Shown in pieces: positions 35,452-44,280 of a DNA stretch of 64,000 bases. The notes under the pieces were generated by a model. That model was given only the letters and a program-made list of their open reading frames with translations. It did no database searches and was not told where the DNA came from. The translations under genes and the position numbers were made by a program. The stretch is from Dechloromonas sp. UBA6271. Its GTDB lineage: Bacteria > Pseudomonadota > Gammaproteobacteria > Burkholderiales > Rhodocyclaceae. The stretch is from the NCBI GenBank assembly GCA_002440665.1, contig DJUX01000047.1:1-64000 (forward strand). Reading direction: 5' to 3'. Every line of letters begins with the position of its first letter. Position 1 is the stretch's first letter.

Positions 35452-37095
35452 ATGACCATGCGCACCGATCGTGATGCGATGGAATACGATGTCGTGATCA
35501 TCGGCGGCGGCCCTTCGGGGCTGTCGTCGGCGATCCGCATCAAGCAACTGGCCGAGCAGGCCGGCAAGGAGGTTTCCGTCTGCCTGCTCGAAAAAGGCTC
35601 GGAAATCGGCGCCCACATCCTGTCCGGTGCCGTGCTCGAACCGCACGCCCTGTCCGAGCTTTTCCCCGACTGGCAGGAACGCGGCGCGCCGCTCAATACG
35701 CCGGCTGGTGAAGACAAGCTGCTGTACCTGACCGAAACCGGCTCGTACAAGCTGCCGACGCCGCCGCAGATGGGCAACCACGGCAATTACATCATCAGCC
35801 TGGGCAATCTGGCCCGCTGGCTCGGTGAGCAGGCCGAGGCGCTGGGCGTCGAGATCTACCCCGGTTTCGCGGCGGCCGAAGTGCTTTACCACGAGGACGG
35901 CTCGGTCAAGGGCGTCGCTACCGGCGATCTCGGCATCGGCAAGGATGGCCAGCCCGGCCACAATTTCCAGCCGGGCATGGAGTTGCATGCCAAACAGACC
36001 ATCTTCGCCGAAGGCTGCCGCGGTTCGCTGACCAAGGAGCTGTTCGCCAAGTTCAACCTGCGCGACGGCGTCGATCCGCAAACCTACGGCATCGGCATCA
36101 AGGAGCTGTGGGAAATCGATCCGGCCAAACACCAGCCGGGGCTGATCGTGCACACCGTGGGCTGGCCGCTGCAGAGCGATACCTACGGTGGCTCTTTCCT
36201 CTATCACCTGGAAAACAACCTCGTCGCCATCGGCATGGTCGTCGGTCTGGATTACAAGAATCCGTGGCTGTCGCCCTACGAGGAATTCCAGCGCTACAAG
36301 ACGCATCCGGCCATTCGCGGTTACTTCGAAGGCGGCCGGCGCATTTCCTACGGCGCCCGTGCTCTGTCCGAAGGCGGCTACCAGTCGGTGCCCAAGCTGA
36401 CTTTCCCGGGCGGTCTGTTGATCGGCGACACGGCCGGTTTCCTCAATGTGCCCAAGATCAAGGGCACGCACATGGCGATGAAGTCGGGCATGGTCGCGGC
36501 CGAAGCGGTCTTCGAGCACCTGTTCAAGGAAAATGCCGGCGCCGAAGCGACCGAGTACGCCGAGCAGATCCAGAAGTCGTGGCTGTGGGAAGAGTTGTAC
36601 CAGGTCCGCAACATCCGCCCGGCCTTCAAGTGGGGTCTGTGGGGCGCGCTGGCTTATGGCGCCATCGACACCTTCGTCTTCAAGGGCAAGGCGCCGTGGA
36701 CCCTGCATCACCACGACGACCACACCCAACTCGGCGACAAGAACAGCCATCCAAAGATTGCCTACCCGAAACCGGACGGTGCGCTGACTTTCGACCGCCT
36801 GTCCTCGGTCTTCCTCTCGGCCACCAACCACGAGGAAAACCAGCAGACGCATCTGCGCCTCAAGGATGAAAGCGTCGCCATCAGCGTCAATTACGCCAAG
36901 TACGGTTCGCCGGAAACGCGTTATTGCCCGGCCGGGGTGTACGAAATCCTCGGCGAGGACGAAGGCAAGCCGCGCCTGCAGATCAACGGGCAGAACTGCC
37001 TGCATTGCAAGACCTGCGACATCAAGGACCCGACCCAGAACATCAACTGGACGGTTCCGGAAGGTGGCGGTGGGCCGAACTATCCAAACATGTAA
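35452..37095 (+). CDS. electron transfer flavoprotein-ubiquinone oxidoreductase
   Basis: 547 aa, matching ETF-QO. A membrane-associated FAD and 4Fe-4S enzyme passing electrons from reduced ETF to ubiquinone. FAD loop DVVIIGGGPSGLSSAIRIKQ, then EKGSEIGAHILSGAVLEPHA. The cluster ligands are in RYCPAGVYE and NCLHCKTCDIKDP near the C-terminus. ETF-QO signature TFPGGLLIGDTAGFLNVPKI is present. It starts 2 nt after the dehydrogenase stop, closing the electron-transfer chain within one operon. Confidence 0.96.
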   Translation: MTMRTDRDAMEYDVVIIGGGPSGLSSAIRIKQLAEQAGKEVSVCLLEKGSEIGAHILSGAVLEPHALSELFPDWQERGAPLNTPAGEDKLLYLTETGSYKLPTPPQMGNHGNYIISLGNLARWLGEQAEALGVEIYPGFAAAEVLYHEDGSVKGVATGDLGIGKDGQPGHNFQPGMELHAKQTIFAEGCRGSLTKELFAKFNLRDGVDPQTYGIGIKELWEIDPAKHQPGLIVHTVGWPLQSDTYGGSFLYHLENNLVAIGMVVGLDYKNPWLSPYEEFQRYKTHPAIRGYFEGGRRISYGARALSEGGYQSVPKLTFPGGLLIGDTAGFLNVPKIKGTHMAMKSGMVAAEAVFEHLFKENAGAEATEYAEQIQKSWLWEELYQVRNIRPAFKWGLWGALAYGAIDTFVFKGKAPWTLHHHDDHTQLGDKNSHPKIAYPKPDGALTFDRLSSVFLSATNHEENQQTHLRLKDESVAISVNYAKYGSPETRYCPAGVYEILGEDEGKPRLQINGQNCLHCKTCDIKDPTQNINWTVPEGGGGPNYPNM

Positions 37096-37105
37096 ATGAA
37101 GCCGA

Positions 37106-37151
37106 GTTGACCGGGGAACTCCCACGGTCAACCGGAAAAAAGACAAAAAAC
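37106..37151 (-). repeat. hairpin-forming copy of the GTTGACCGTGG repeat subfamily
   Basis: GTTGACCG (37106-37113) pairs with CGGTCAAC (37125-37132). GGG and CCC extend the stem, leaving an AACT loop and one bulged A. Past the right arm come CGGAAAAAAG and ACAAAAAACG, the two A tracts of the family. It lies 10 bp past the ETF-QO stop and 45 bp before DUF485, so it may affect RNA stability. It is the only copy where the core is part of a full inverted repeat. Confidence 0.7.
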
Positions 37152-37196
37152 GAGAACAGCACAACCGTATTAATCACGCACGTATCAGGAGGGGTC

Positions 37197-37511
37197 ATGT
37201 CACTACCCAGTATTCAGGAAAAAATCCGGGGCAACCCGAAGTTCGCGGAATTGGTCGGCAAGCGTACGCGCTTTGCGATCATTCTTTCGCTCGTCGTCTT
37301 GTTGCCTTACTACACCTTCATGTTCTTCGTCTCGACCCAGCCGCAGCTCTTTGCGACCAAGCTGACCGAAGGCGGCATCGTGACCATCGGCTGGCCGATT
37401 GCCGCACTGATCATCATTGGCGGCTGGCTGCTGACGGGTGTTTACGTCAGCCGCGCCAACGGCGAGTTCGACAGCATCACGGCCGAAGTGCTCAAGGAGG
37501 CCCGCAAATGA
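37197..37511 (+). CDS. DUF485 membrane protein, ActP partner
   Basis: 104 aa with two transmembrane helices (FAIILSLVVLLPYYTFMFFV and IVTIGWPIAALIIIGGWLLT). DUF485 proteins are encoded directly before acetate/glycolate permeases of the ActP type and probably assist them (yjcH in E. coli). The last residues overlap the actP start by 4 nt. A perfect AGGAGG precedes the ATG at 37197, fixing the start. Confidence 0.92.
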   Translation: MSLPSIQEKIRGNPKFAELVGKRTRFAIILSLVVLLPYYTFMFFVSTQPQLFATKLTEGGIVTIGWPIAALIIIGGWLLTGVYVSRANGEFDSITAEVLKEARK

Positions 37512-39181
37512 AGCGCTCCCTTACCGCACTGATTGCCGGCAGCCTGCTCGCCGTCTCGTTTACCGTTTTTGCAGCCGGCGGCGCCATTGAGGGTGTCGAG
37601 AAGCAGCCGATCAACGTCAGCGCCATCGCCATGTTCATGATCTTCGTGCTGGCCACGCTCGGCATCACCAAGTGGGCGGCTGGCAAGACCAAGACGACGG
37701 CCGACTTCTATACTGCTGGCGGCGGCATCACCGGCTTCCAGAACGGCCTGGCCATTGCCGGCGACTACATGTCGGCGGCGACCCTGCTCGGTATCACTTC
37801 GATGGTCTATTTCAAAGGCTACGACGGCTTTGTCTATGCAGTCTGTTTCTTCATCGGCTGGCCGATCATCCTGTTCCTGATGGCCGAGCGCCTGCGTAAC
37901 CTCGGCAAGTTCACCTTTGCCGACATCGCCTCCTACCGTCTCGACCAGAACCGCATCCGTACCTTTGCGGCGATCGGTTCGCTGACCGTGGTCTGCTTCT
38001 ACCTGATCGTGCAGATGGTCGGTGCGGGCCAATTGATCCAGCTTTTGTTCGGTCTGGAATACAACTACGCCGTGGTCGTGGTCGGTATCCTGATGATGGT
38101 CTACGTCACCTTCGGCGGCATGACCGCAACGACCTGGGTGCAGATCATCAAGGCCTGTCTGCTGCTCGGCGGTGGTATCACGCTGATGCTGCTGACCCTG
38201 GCGCAATTTGGCTGGTCGCTCGACAACCTGTTCAGCAAGGCCATCGAGTCGCACAAGCTGGGCGAAAAGATGATGGCGCCGGGTTCGCTGATGGCTGATC
38301 CGATCTCCGCCTTCTCGCTGTCGCTGGGCCTGCTCTTCGGTACCGCCGGCCTGCCGCACATCATGATGCGTTTCTTCACCGTGCCGAACGCCAAGGAAGC
38401 CCGCAAATCGGTGTTCTACGCTACCGGCTTCATCGGTCTATTCTTCCTCGTCACCATCGTTCTCGGCGCGGCTGCGATCTCCATCGTTGGCACCAACCCG
38501 GCCTTCTTCGAAGGCGGCCAAGTTGGCGGCAAGCTGATCGGTGGCGGCAACATGCCAGTCATGCACCTCGCCAAGGCAGTTGGCGGCGACATCTTCCTCG
38601 GCTTCCTGTCGGCTGTCGCCTTCGCCACCATCCTCGCCGTGGTTTCCGGCCTGGCCCTGGCTGGCGCATCGGCCATCTCGCATGACCTGTATGCCCGCGT
38701 GATCAAGAAGGGTACGGCATCGAGCGCGCAGGAAATGCGGGTGACTCGTTTCGCCTCCGTTGGTCTGGGTATCACGGCCATCCTGCTCGGCATCGCCTTC
38801 AAGGACCAGAACGTGCTGTTCCTCGTTGCGCTGGCTTTTGGCGTCGCCTCGTCGGTCAACTTCCCGGTGCTGATTCTTTCGATGTACTGGAAAGGCCTGA
38901 CCACGCGCGGCGCGCTGTGGGGCGGCATTGCCGGTCTGGTTTCGTCGGTTGGCCTGGTGATTCTTTCGCCGACCGTCTGGGTCAAGATCCTCGGCAACAC
39001 GGCCGCCATCTTTCCGTACGACCATCCGGCCATCGTTTCGATGACACTTGCCTTCTTCGTCACCTGGCTGCTCTCCGTCACTGACAAGAGCGCCCGTGCC
39101 GCGAATGAAAAGGAAGCCTTCGAAGAGCAGTACATCCGTGCCCAGACCGGGCTAGGCGCCGCGGCCGCATCGGCACACTGA
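37508..39181 (+). CDS. actP: cation/acetate symporter, sodium:solute symporter family
   Basis: 557 aa with 13 or so hydrophobic helices. A short signal-like N-terminus is followed by TTADFYTAGGGITGFQNGLA, AGDYMSAATLLGITSMVYF and PHIMMRFFTVPNAKEARKS, all ActP-like. It imports acetate and possibly glycolate or propionate, which suits the adjacent acyl-CoA oxidation operon and the nearby prpE. It ends in a strong terminator. Substrate range is inferred from family. Confidence 0.94.
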   Translation: MKRSLTALIAGSLLAVSFTVFAAGGAIEGVEKQPINVSAIAMFMIFVLATLGITKWAAGKTKTTADFYTAGGGITGFQNGLAIAGDYMSAATLLGITSMVYFKGYDGFVYAVCFFIGWPIILFLMAERLRNLGKFTFADIASYRLDQNRIRTFAAIGSLTVVCFYLIVQMVGAGQLIQLLFGLEYNYAVVVVGILMMVYVTFGGMTATTWVQIIKACLLLGGGITLMLLTLAQFGWSLDNLFSKAIESHKLGEKMMAPGSLMADPISAFSLSLGLLFGTAGLPHIMMRFFTVPNAKEARKSVFYATGFIGLFFLVTIVLGAAAISIVGTNPAFFEGGQVGGKLIGGGNMPVMHLAKAVGGDIFLGFLSAVAFATILAVVSGLALAGASAISHDLYARVIKKGTASSAQEMRVTRFASVGLGITAILLGIAFKDQNVLFLVALAFGVASSVNFPVLILSMYWKGLTTRGALWGGIAGLVSSVGLVILSPTVWVKILGNTAAIFPYDHPAIVSMTLAFFVTWLLSVTDKSARAANEKEAFEEQYIRAQTGLGAAAASAH

Positions 39182-39229
39182 TCACTCTGTGGTCGAGACA
39201 AGGGGAGAACAGCCCCCGCGTCTCATTTC

Positions 39230-39255
39230 AACGGGGCCCGCGGGCCCCGTTTTTT
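39230..39255 (+). terminator. intrinsic terminator after actP
   Basis: AACGGGGCCC (39230-39239) and GGGCCCCGTT (39242-39251) form a perfect 10-bp stem with two bases between; because the sequence is self-complementary, a few central pairs open to make a loop. A run of six T (39250-39255) overlaps the distal arm. It ends 4 nt before the minE stop. Confidence 0.88.
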
Positions 39256-39258
39256 GTT

Positions 39259-39513
39259 TCAGCCCTTTTCAGGCAGTACGATATTGACTTCCAGGACCTC
39301 GTAGCGGTCCTGCTTTTCCAGCGAAACCTTGATGTCGTCCGGGTTCACCTTGACATACTTGGAGATCACAGCGATCAATTCGCGCTGCAGGTCGGGCAGG
39401 AAGTTGGCGCTGCCACCGCCATCGCGTTCATGGGCGATGATCAGTTGCAGGCGTTCCTTGGCCAAGTGCGCGGTTTTCGGCTTGTTGCCGAAGAGCATGG
39501 AGAGCAGCGACAT
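39259..39513 (-). CDS. minE: cell division topological specificity factor MinE
   Basis: 84 aa, the usual size. MinE stimulates MinD ATPase and drives pole-to-pole oscillation. The N-terminal amphipathic start MSLLSMLFGN and the MinD-binding helix TAHLAKERLQLIIAHERDGG precede the dimerisation part LQRELIAVISKYVKVNPDDI. It begins 1 nt after the minD stop codon, last in minCDE. Longer in-frame upstream sequence belongs to minD in another frame. Confidence 0.96.
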   Translation of the reverse strand: MSLLSMLFGNKPKTAHLAKERLQLIIAHERDGGGSANFLPDLQRELIAVISKYVKVNPDDIKVSLEKQDRYEVLEVNIVLPEKG

Positions 39514-39514
39514 C

Positions 39515-40330
39515 TCACTTGCCTCCGAACAGGCGCTTGAGCAAGCCCGGCTTGACGTAATCGACGAAACGCAGCGGCTTGTCTTCACCGAGGAAACGGG
39601 TGATGACGTCGTGGTAGGCCTCGGCGGCGTCGGTGTCTTTCTGGTGGATGACCGGCGCGCCCTGGTTGGAAGCCTGCAGCACTTCTTCCGATTCCGGGAT
39701 GACGCCGATGATGGGCACCCGCAGGATTTCCTGGATGTCCTTGTAGGAGAGCATTTCGCCGGCCTCGACACGGGTCGGGTTGTAGCGGGTGATGAGCAGG
39801 TGTTCCTTGACCGGGTCGCGGCCTTCGATGGCGCGGCGTGACTTGGCCTGCAGGATGCCGAGGATGCGATCGGAGTCGCGCACCGAGGAGACTTCCGGGT
39901 TGGTGACGACGAGCGCCTCGTCGGCGAAGGTCAGCGCCATCACGGCGCCGGATTCGATACCGGCGGGCGAGTCGCAGACGATGTAGTCGAAGCCCTGGTG
40001 TTCCAGTTCCTTCAACACCTTCTCGACGCCTTCCTCGGTCAGCGCATCCTTGTCGCGCGTCTGCGAGGCGGGCAGCACGTAGAGATTGTCGGCGTGCTTG
40101 TCCTTGATCAGCGCCTGGGTCAGTGTCGCTTCGCCGTTGATGACGTTGATCAGGTCATAAACGACACGGCGTTCGCAACCCATGATGAGGTCGAGATTGC
40201 GCAGGCCGACGTCGAAGTCGATGACGGCGGTCTTGAAGCCACGCTGCGCGAGGCCGGTGGAAAAGCTGGCGCTGGTGGTGGTCTTGCCGACCCCGCCTTT
40301 GCCCGAAGTGACGACGATGATTCTGGTCAT
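39515..40330 (-). CDS. minD: septum site-determining ATPase MinD
   Basis: 271 aa. Membrane ATPase that recruits MinC and is controlled by MinE. Deviant Walker A SGKGGVGKTTTSASF at the N-terminus, FDVGLRNLDLIMGCERRV, Walker B-type VIDFDVG and YIVCDSPAGIESGA, and a C-terminal amphipathic membrane-targeting helix (GLLKRLFGGK). The operon order minC-minD-minE is standard. Confidence 0.98.
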   Translation of the reverse strand: MTRIIVVTSGKGGVGKTTTSASFSTGLAQRGFKTAVIDFDVGLRNLDLIMGCERRVVYDLINVINGEATLTQALIKDKHADNLYVLPASQTRDKDALTEEGVEKVLKELEHQGFDYIVCDSPAGIESGAVMALTFADEALVVTNPEVSSVRDSDRILGILQAKSRRAIEGRDPVKEHLLITRYNPTRVEAGEMLSYKDIQEILRVPIIGVIPESEEVLQASNQGAPVIHQKDTDAAEAYHDVITRFLGEDKPLRFVDYVKPGLLKRLFGGK

Positions 40331-40372
40331 GTAATGTTCTCGCTGGGGAAGTTGCTGGAAATTATTTACGGC

Positions 40373-41125
40373 TTATCTGAGTGCCAGGGCGGCGACGTTC
40401 AGGCGCAGTTCGCCACCGTCTTCGAGCAGGCTGACGGTAGTCGGCTGGCGGGTCAGTTCGCTCGGCACGCCGCCTTCGAAAGTGCGGTAGATGCCAGCGA
40501 CGGAAACCAGTTCGGCTTCCATGCTGGTGGTGAAGATGCGCGCCGTCTTGTCGCCGCCGGCGCCGGCCAGGGCGCGGCCGCGCAGCGGGGCGTAGACGTG
40601 GATGTTGCCGTCGGCGATGACTTCGGCGCCGGCGCTGATCATGGCGGTAACGATCAGGTCGCTGCCGCGTGCATAGAAACGCTGGCCGGAACGCAGGGGC
40701 TTGTCGAGGATGACGGTACGCGGCGCGGGTTCCGGCGCGGGCGGCGGTGGCGGGGGTTCGACGGCGGGTGGCGTCGGCTCCGCAGCCTTGGCGCGCGGCG
40801 CGCGGCTCAGGGCGTCGGCGCCTACCGGTGGTAGCCCGGCAGCGGCGGCGGCCGCCGCGAGAGCCTCCGGCAGTCCGCGCGTGGCGACGGCGGAGAGGCC
40901 GGAATTGCGCAGCAGATCGCGGATCTGCGCCCAGTCGACGCTATCCGGGAGGTCTTCGGCGTTGCTGAAATCGAGAACCGCCAGCTCGTCCTCGAAGAAA
41001 TCCGGGCTGTTGCCGGTGAGTTCGGCCAGTGCACTGTGCAGCGTGGCGAGGTCGGTGGTGCGGAGTTGCGTCTGGATGATCTTGAGCGACGTGCCCTTGA
41101 ACTGAATCGGTGAATCTTTTGCCAT
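40373..41125 (-). CDS. minC: septum site-determining protein MinC
   Basis: 250 aa. FtsZ-ring inhibitor. N-terminal domain about 1-105 (FKGTSLKIIQTQLRTTDLAT, then AVLDFSNAEDLPDSVDWAQI). A low-complexity Pro/Ala/Glu linker covers about 105-140 (VEPPPPPPAPEPAPR). The C-terminal MinD-binding beta-helix covers about 145-250 (LRSGQRFYARGSDLIVT and GGDKTARIFTTSMEAELVSV). First gene of minCDE, divergent from a branched-chain ABC operon. Confidence 0.95.
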   Translation of the reverse strand: MAKDSPIQFKGTSLKIIQTQLRTTDLATLHSALAELTGNSPDFFEDELAVLDFSNAEDLPDSVDWAQIRDLLRNSGLSAVATRGLPEALAAAAAAAGLPPVGADALSRAPRAKAAEPTPPAVEPPPPPPAPEPAPRTVILDKPLRSGQRFYARGSDLIVTAMISAGAEVIADGNIHVYAPLRGRALAGAGGDKTARIFTTSMEAELVSVAGIYRTFEGGVPSELTRQPTTVSLLEDGGELRLNVAALALR

Positions 41126-41472
41126 GCCTGCTGCGGTGTTGCTGAAAGGGTCCCGATTATCCCACAGGCAGGTGACTGGAAAATGAAAATTGGCTGTTTT
41201 CGGGTGTCGACCGCAACAGGCAAGTCGCGATTGCTGTCGGCACGCAGGAGCCAGTCGAAATACAGGAATCGCCCGGAAATCCCGGTCCGCCTGCGGGTAA
41301 ACCCCTATGCAAAGTTACTTGTGATGCCATCCAATCTGAATTCCGGCCGTGCAATAATTCTACAATCGTGAATCAATTGCAGTATCGACCATTCCGGATG
41401 GTGAGAGGGCTTGTGCCGGTAAATGCAATCGACATTCGCCACCGGATAACGTCAAAGCCTCCAGGAGAAACG
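41126..41472. other. 347-bp divergent intergenic region between minC and livG
   Basis: Contains a dispersed repeat (41186-41222) and presumably the promoters of minCDE (leftward) and the liv-like operon (rightward). I see no convincing RNA gene, small coding region or -35/-10 pair. AGGAGA near 41463 is the livG ribosome binding site. Confidence 0.6.
41186..41222 (+). repeat. dispersed core + A/T-tract repeat, minC/livG intergenic copy
   Basis: AAAATTGGCTGTTTTCGGGT then GTCGACCGCAACAGGCA. Two A/T tracts flank GGC, and the core is exact (41206-41215). It ends 250 bp before livG. Confidence 0.8.
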
Positions 41473-42240
41473 ATGAGTGATTTCATTCTGGAAACGCGCG
41501 GTCTGACCAAGGACTTCAAGGGTTTTACCGCGGTTTCCGATGTCAATCTCAAGGTCCGGCGCGGCCACATCCACGCGCTGATCGGCCCGAACGGAGCGGG
41601 CAAGACGACGGTATTCAATCTCGTCACCAAATTCCTGCCGCCTACGGCCGGCACCATCTGGTTCAAGGGTGAGGACATCACCCGCGAAGCGCCCGCCGTC
41701 ACGGCGCGTCGCGGTTTTGTCCGCTCCTTTCAGATTTCGGCGACCTTCCCGCACCTGACGGTGCTGGAAAACGTACGTATCGGGCTGCAGCGCAAGCTGG
41801 GCACCGAATTCCATTTCTGGAAATCGGAAAAAAGCCTGAATAAACTCAACGACGAGGCGATGGCGCTGCTCGAGGCGGTCGACCTCACCAGCTTTGCCGA
41901 AACGGTGACGGCGGAAATGCCTTATGGCCGCAAGCGGGCACTGGAGATTGCCACGACGCTGGCGCTGGAGCCGGACATGATGCTGCTCGACGAGCCGACG
42001 CAGGGCATGGGGCACGAGGACATCGCGCGCGTCGTCGAACTGATCCGCAAGGTGTCGGCCAACCGTACCATCCTGATGGTTGAGCACAATCTCTCGGTAG
42101 TGGCCAATCTGTGCGACCGGATCACCGTGCTGACGCGCGGCAGCGTGCTGGCCGAGGGGACTTATGAAGAAGTCTCGAAGAATCCGAAGGTGCTCGAAGC
42201 CTACGTCGGTTCCGACAACATGAACGACGCGCACCACTGA
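41473..42240 (+). CDS. livG: branched-chain amino-acid type ABC importer ATPase (LivG-like)
   Basis: 255 aa. Walker A GPNGAGKTTVFNLVT, RSFQISATFPHLTVLENVRI (Q-loop region), ETVTAEMPYGRKRALEIATT in place of the canonical LSGGQ signature, and Walker B MMLLDEPTQGMGHED. This is the LivG pattern, with the typical long insertion before the signature. The start is the ATG at 41473 after AGGAGA; upstream in-frame ATG codons were rejected. First of five genes for the importer. Ligand could be a branched-chain amino acid, amide or small acid. Confidence 0.94.
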   Translation: MSDFILETRGLTKDFKGFTAVSDVNLKVRRGHIHALIGPNGAGKTTVFNLVTKFLPPTAGTIWFKGEDITREAPAVTARRGFVRSFQISATFPHLTVLENVRIGLQRKLGTEFHFWKSEKSLNKLNDEAMALLEAVDLTSFAETVTAEMPYGRKRALEIATTLALEPDMMLLDEPTQGMGHEDIARVVELIRKVSANRTILMVEHNLSVVANLCDRITVLTRGSVLAEGTYEEVSKNPKVLEAYVGSDNMNDAHH

Positions 42241-42253
42241 GCGGAAAACGACC

Positions 42254-42976
42254 ATGACCAGTGCTTTCAAACCGAAACCCGAATTTCTGCGCCTTACCGA
42301 CCTGCACGCCTTCTACGGCGAATCGCACATCCTGCACGGGATCGATCTGAGCGTCAGCAAGGGCGAATGCATTACGCTGCTGGGCCGCAATGGCTCGGGA
42401 CGGACGACCACGCTGAAATCGATCATGGGTCTGGTCGGCCGGCGGACCGGCTCGATCATGCTCAACGGCAACGAAATCATCAACGTGCCGACGCACAAGA
42501 TTGCCCACCACGGCGTCGGCTATTGCCCCGAAGAGCGGGCCATTTTTGCCTCGCTCAGCGCCGAAGAGAACCTGACCCTGCCGCCGATTATCGCCAGCGG
42601 CGGCATGTCGGTGGATGAGCTTTACGCGATGTTCCCGAATCTCAGCGAACGTCGCAATAGCCCCGGCGGCAAACTCTCCGGTGGAGAGCAGCAGATGCTG
42701 GCGATGGCGCGCATCCTGCGCACGGGGGCCAAGCTCCTGTTGCTCGACGAGATTACCGAAGGCTTGGCCCCGGTGATCGTCAAGAAGCTGGGGGAGGTCA
42801 TTACCGAGCTCAAGAAACGCGGCTTTACCATCATTTTGGTAGAACAAAATTTCCGTTTCGCGGCACCGCTGGCCGACCGCCATTACGTGCTCGAACATGG
42901 AGAAATAATTGCCACCATCACCCAGGAAGAACTCCCGGGCAAGATGGACTGGCTGCATCACAGGCTCGGCGTTTAA
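42254..42976 (+). CDS. livF: branched-chain amino-acid type ABC importer ATPase (LivF-like), Walker A Lys to Arg
   Basis: 240 aa. LivF signature region KLSGGEQQMLAMARIL and Walker B KLLLLDEITEGLAP are intact, and VEQNFRFA replaces the switch His region as usual for LivF. Walker A reads GRNGSGRTTT (residues 44-53): the invariant Lys is Arg (codon CGG). I recall some LivF-family members sharing this, so it may be tolerated, but it suggests this subunit binds ATP differently from LivG. It follows livG by 13 nt. Confidence 0.93.
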   Translation: MTSAFKPKPEFLRLTDLHAFYGESHILHGIDLSVSKGECITLLGRNGSGRTTTLKSIMGLVGRRTGSIMLNGNEIINVPTHKIAHHGVGYCPEERAIFASLSAEENLTLPPIIASGGMSVDELYAMFPNLSERRNSPGGKLSGGEQQMLAMARILRTGAKLLLLDEITEGLAPVIVKKLGEVITELKKRGFTIILVEQNFRFAAPLADRHYVLEHGEIIATITQEELPGKMDWLHHRLGV

Positions 42977-43008
42977 CCCGGCTTGCCAACCCTCAGGAGG
43001 AGTCACCC

Positions 43009-44223
43009 ATGCAACTGAAAAAATTTACAACAACTGCTTGTGCCGCCGCTCTGGCCGCGCTGTCTTTTGGCGCCCAGGCCCAGATTTCCGGTGGTTCGGT
43101 AAAGATTGGCGTTCTGACCGATCTCTCCGGCACCTATTCCGACCTCGCCGGCTCCGGTGCCGTATTGGCCACCAAGATGGCCATCGATGACTTCATCGCC
43201 AACGAAAAGCCCAATTTCAAGATCGAAATGGTGACGGCCGACCACCAGAACAAGGCCGACATCGCCTCCAACAAGGCGCGTGAATGGATCGAACGGGAAA
43301 ACGTCGATACCGTCACGGAACTGGTCACCACTTCCACGGCGCTGGCAGTGATGAAAGTCGCCAAGGAAAAGGACCGCGTCGTAATCATGAACGGCCCCGC
43401 GTCTACCCCGATTACCAACGAGCAGTGCAACGACGTCTCGGTGCACTACACCTACGACACCTATGCGCTGGCCAACGGAACCGCCAGGGCGGTGACGCAA
43501 CAGGGCGGCAAGAACTGGTTCTTCCTGACCGCCGACTACGCCTTCGGCCAGGCTCTGGAGAAGGATGCCGCCGCGGTGGTCGTCGCCAATGGCGGCAAGG
43601 TGGTCGGTTCGGTGCGCCATCCCTTCCCGGGCTCCGATTTCTCCTCGTTCCTGCTCAAGGCCCAGGCCTCCGGTGCCCAGGTGATCGGCCTGGCCAACGC
43701 CGGCGCCGACACCACCAATGCCATCAAGCAGGCGGCCGAATTCGGCATCACGCCCAAGCAGTCGCTGGCCGGCCTGCTGATGTTCATCACCGACATCCAC
43801 TCCCTCGGCCTCAAGCCGACGCAGGGCATGTTCCTGACCACCGGCTTCTACTGGGATCGCACCGACGAGACCCGCGCCTGGTCGAAGCGCTTCTTCGACA
43901 AGCAGAAGAAGATGCCGACCATGGTGCAGGCCGGCCAGTACTCGTCGATCTATCACTACCTGAAGGCGGTCAAGGCGGCTGGCACCGACGATACGACCAA
44001 GGTCATGGCGATGATGCGGAAAACGCCGATCAACGATTTCTTCGCCAAGGGCGGCCAGATTCGCGACGACGGCCGCATGGTCCATGACATGTATCTGGTG
44101 CAGGTGAAGAAGCCGGCCGACTCAAAGTATCCGTGGGACTACTACACGATCAAGGCCACCATCCCTGCCGCCGAGGCCTTCCAGTCTCTGGCGCAGTCAC
44201 GCTGCCCGTTGATCAAGAAGTAA
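43009..44223 (+). CDS. periplasmic substrate-binding protein of the liv-like importer
   Basis: 404 aa. Signal peptide MQLKKFTTTACAAALAALSF, cleavage after AQA. The mature protein is a Leu/Ile/Val-binding type (PF13458): SVKIGVLTDLSGTYSDLAGS, NFKIEMVTADHQNKADIASN, TRAWSKRFFDKQKKMPTMVQ. Ligands bind between two lobes. It sits between livF and livH, an arrangement common in betaproteobacteria. Aromatic and amide ligands are also transported by close relatives, so leucine cannot be assumed. Confidence 0.92.
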   Translation: MQLKKFTTTACAAALAALSFGAQAQISGGSVKIGVLTDLSGTYSDLAGSGAVLATKMAIDDFIANEKPNFKIEMVTADHQNKADIASNKAREWIERENVDTVTELVTTSTALAVMKVAKEKDRVVIMNGPASTPITNEQCNDVSVHYTYDTYALANGTARAVTQQGGKNWFFLTADYAFGQALEKDAAAVVVANGGKVVGSVRHPFPGSDFSSFLLKAQASGAQVIGLANAGADTTNAIKQAAEFGITPKQSLAGLLMFITDIHSLGLKPTQGMFLTTGFYWDRTDETRAWSKRFFDKQKKMPTMVQAGQYSSIYHYLKAVKAAGTDDTTKVMAMMRKTPINDFFAKGGQIRDDGRMVHDMYLVQVKKPADSKYPWDYYTIKATIPAAEAFQSLAQSRCPLIKK

Positions 44224-44280
44224 GCAGAGTCACCGCAATGCCCGGCGCGGACTTCGTTCGCGCCGGGTCTGGAGTCTTCC

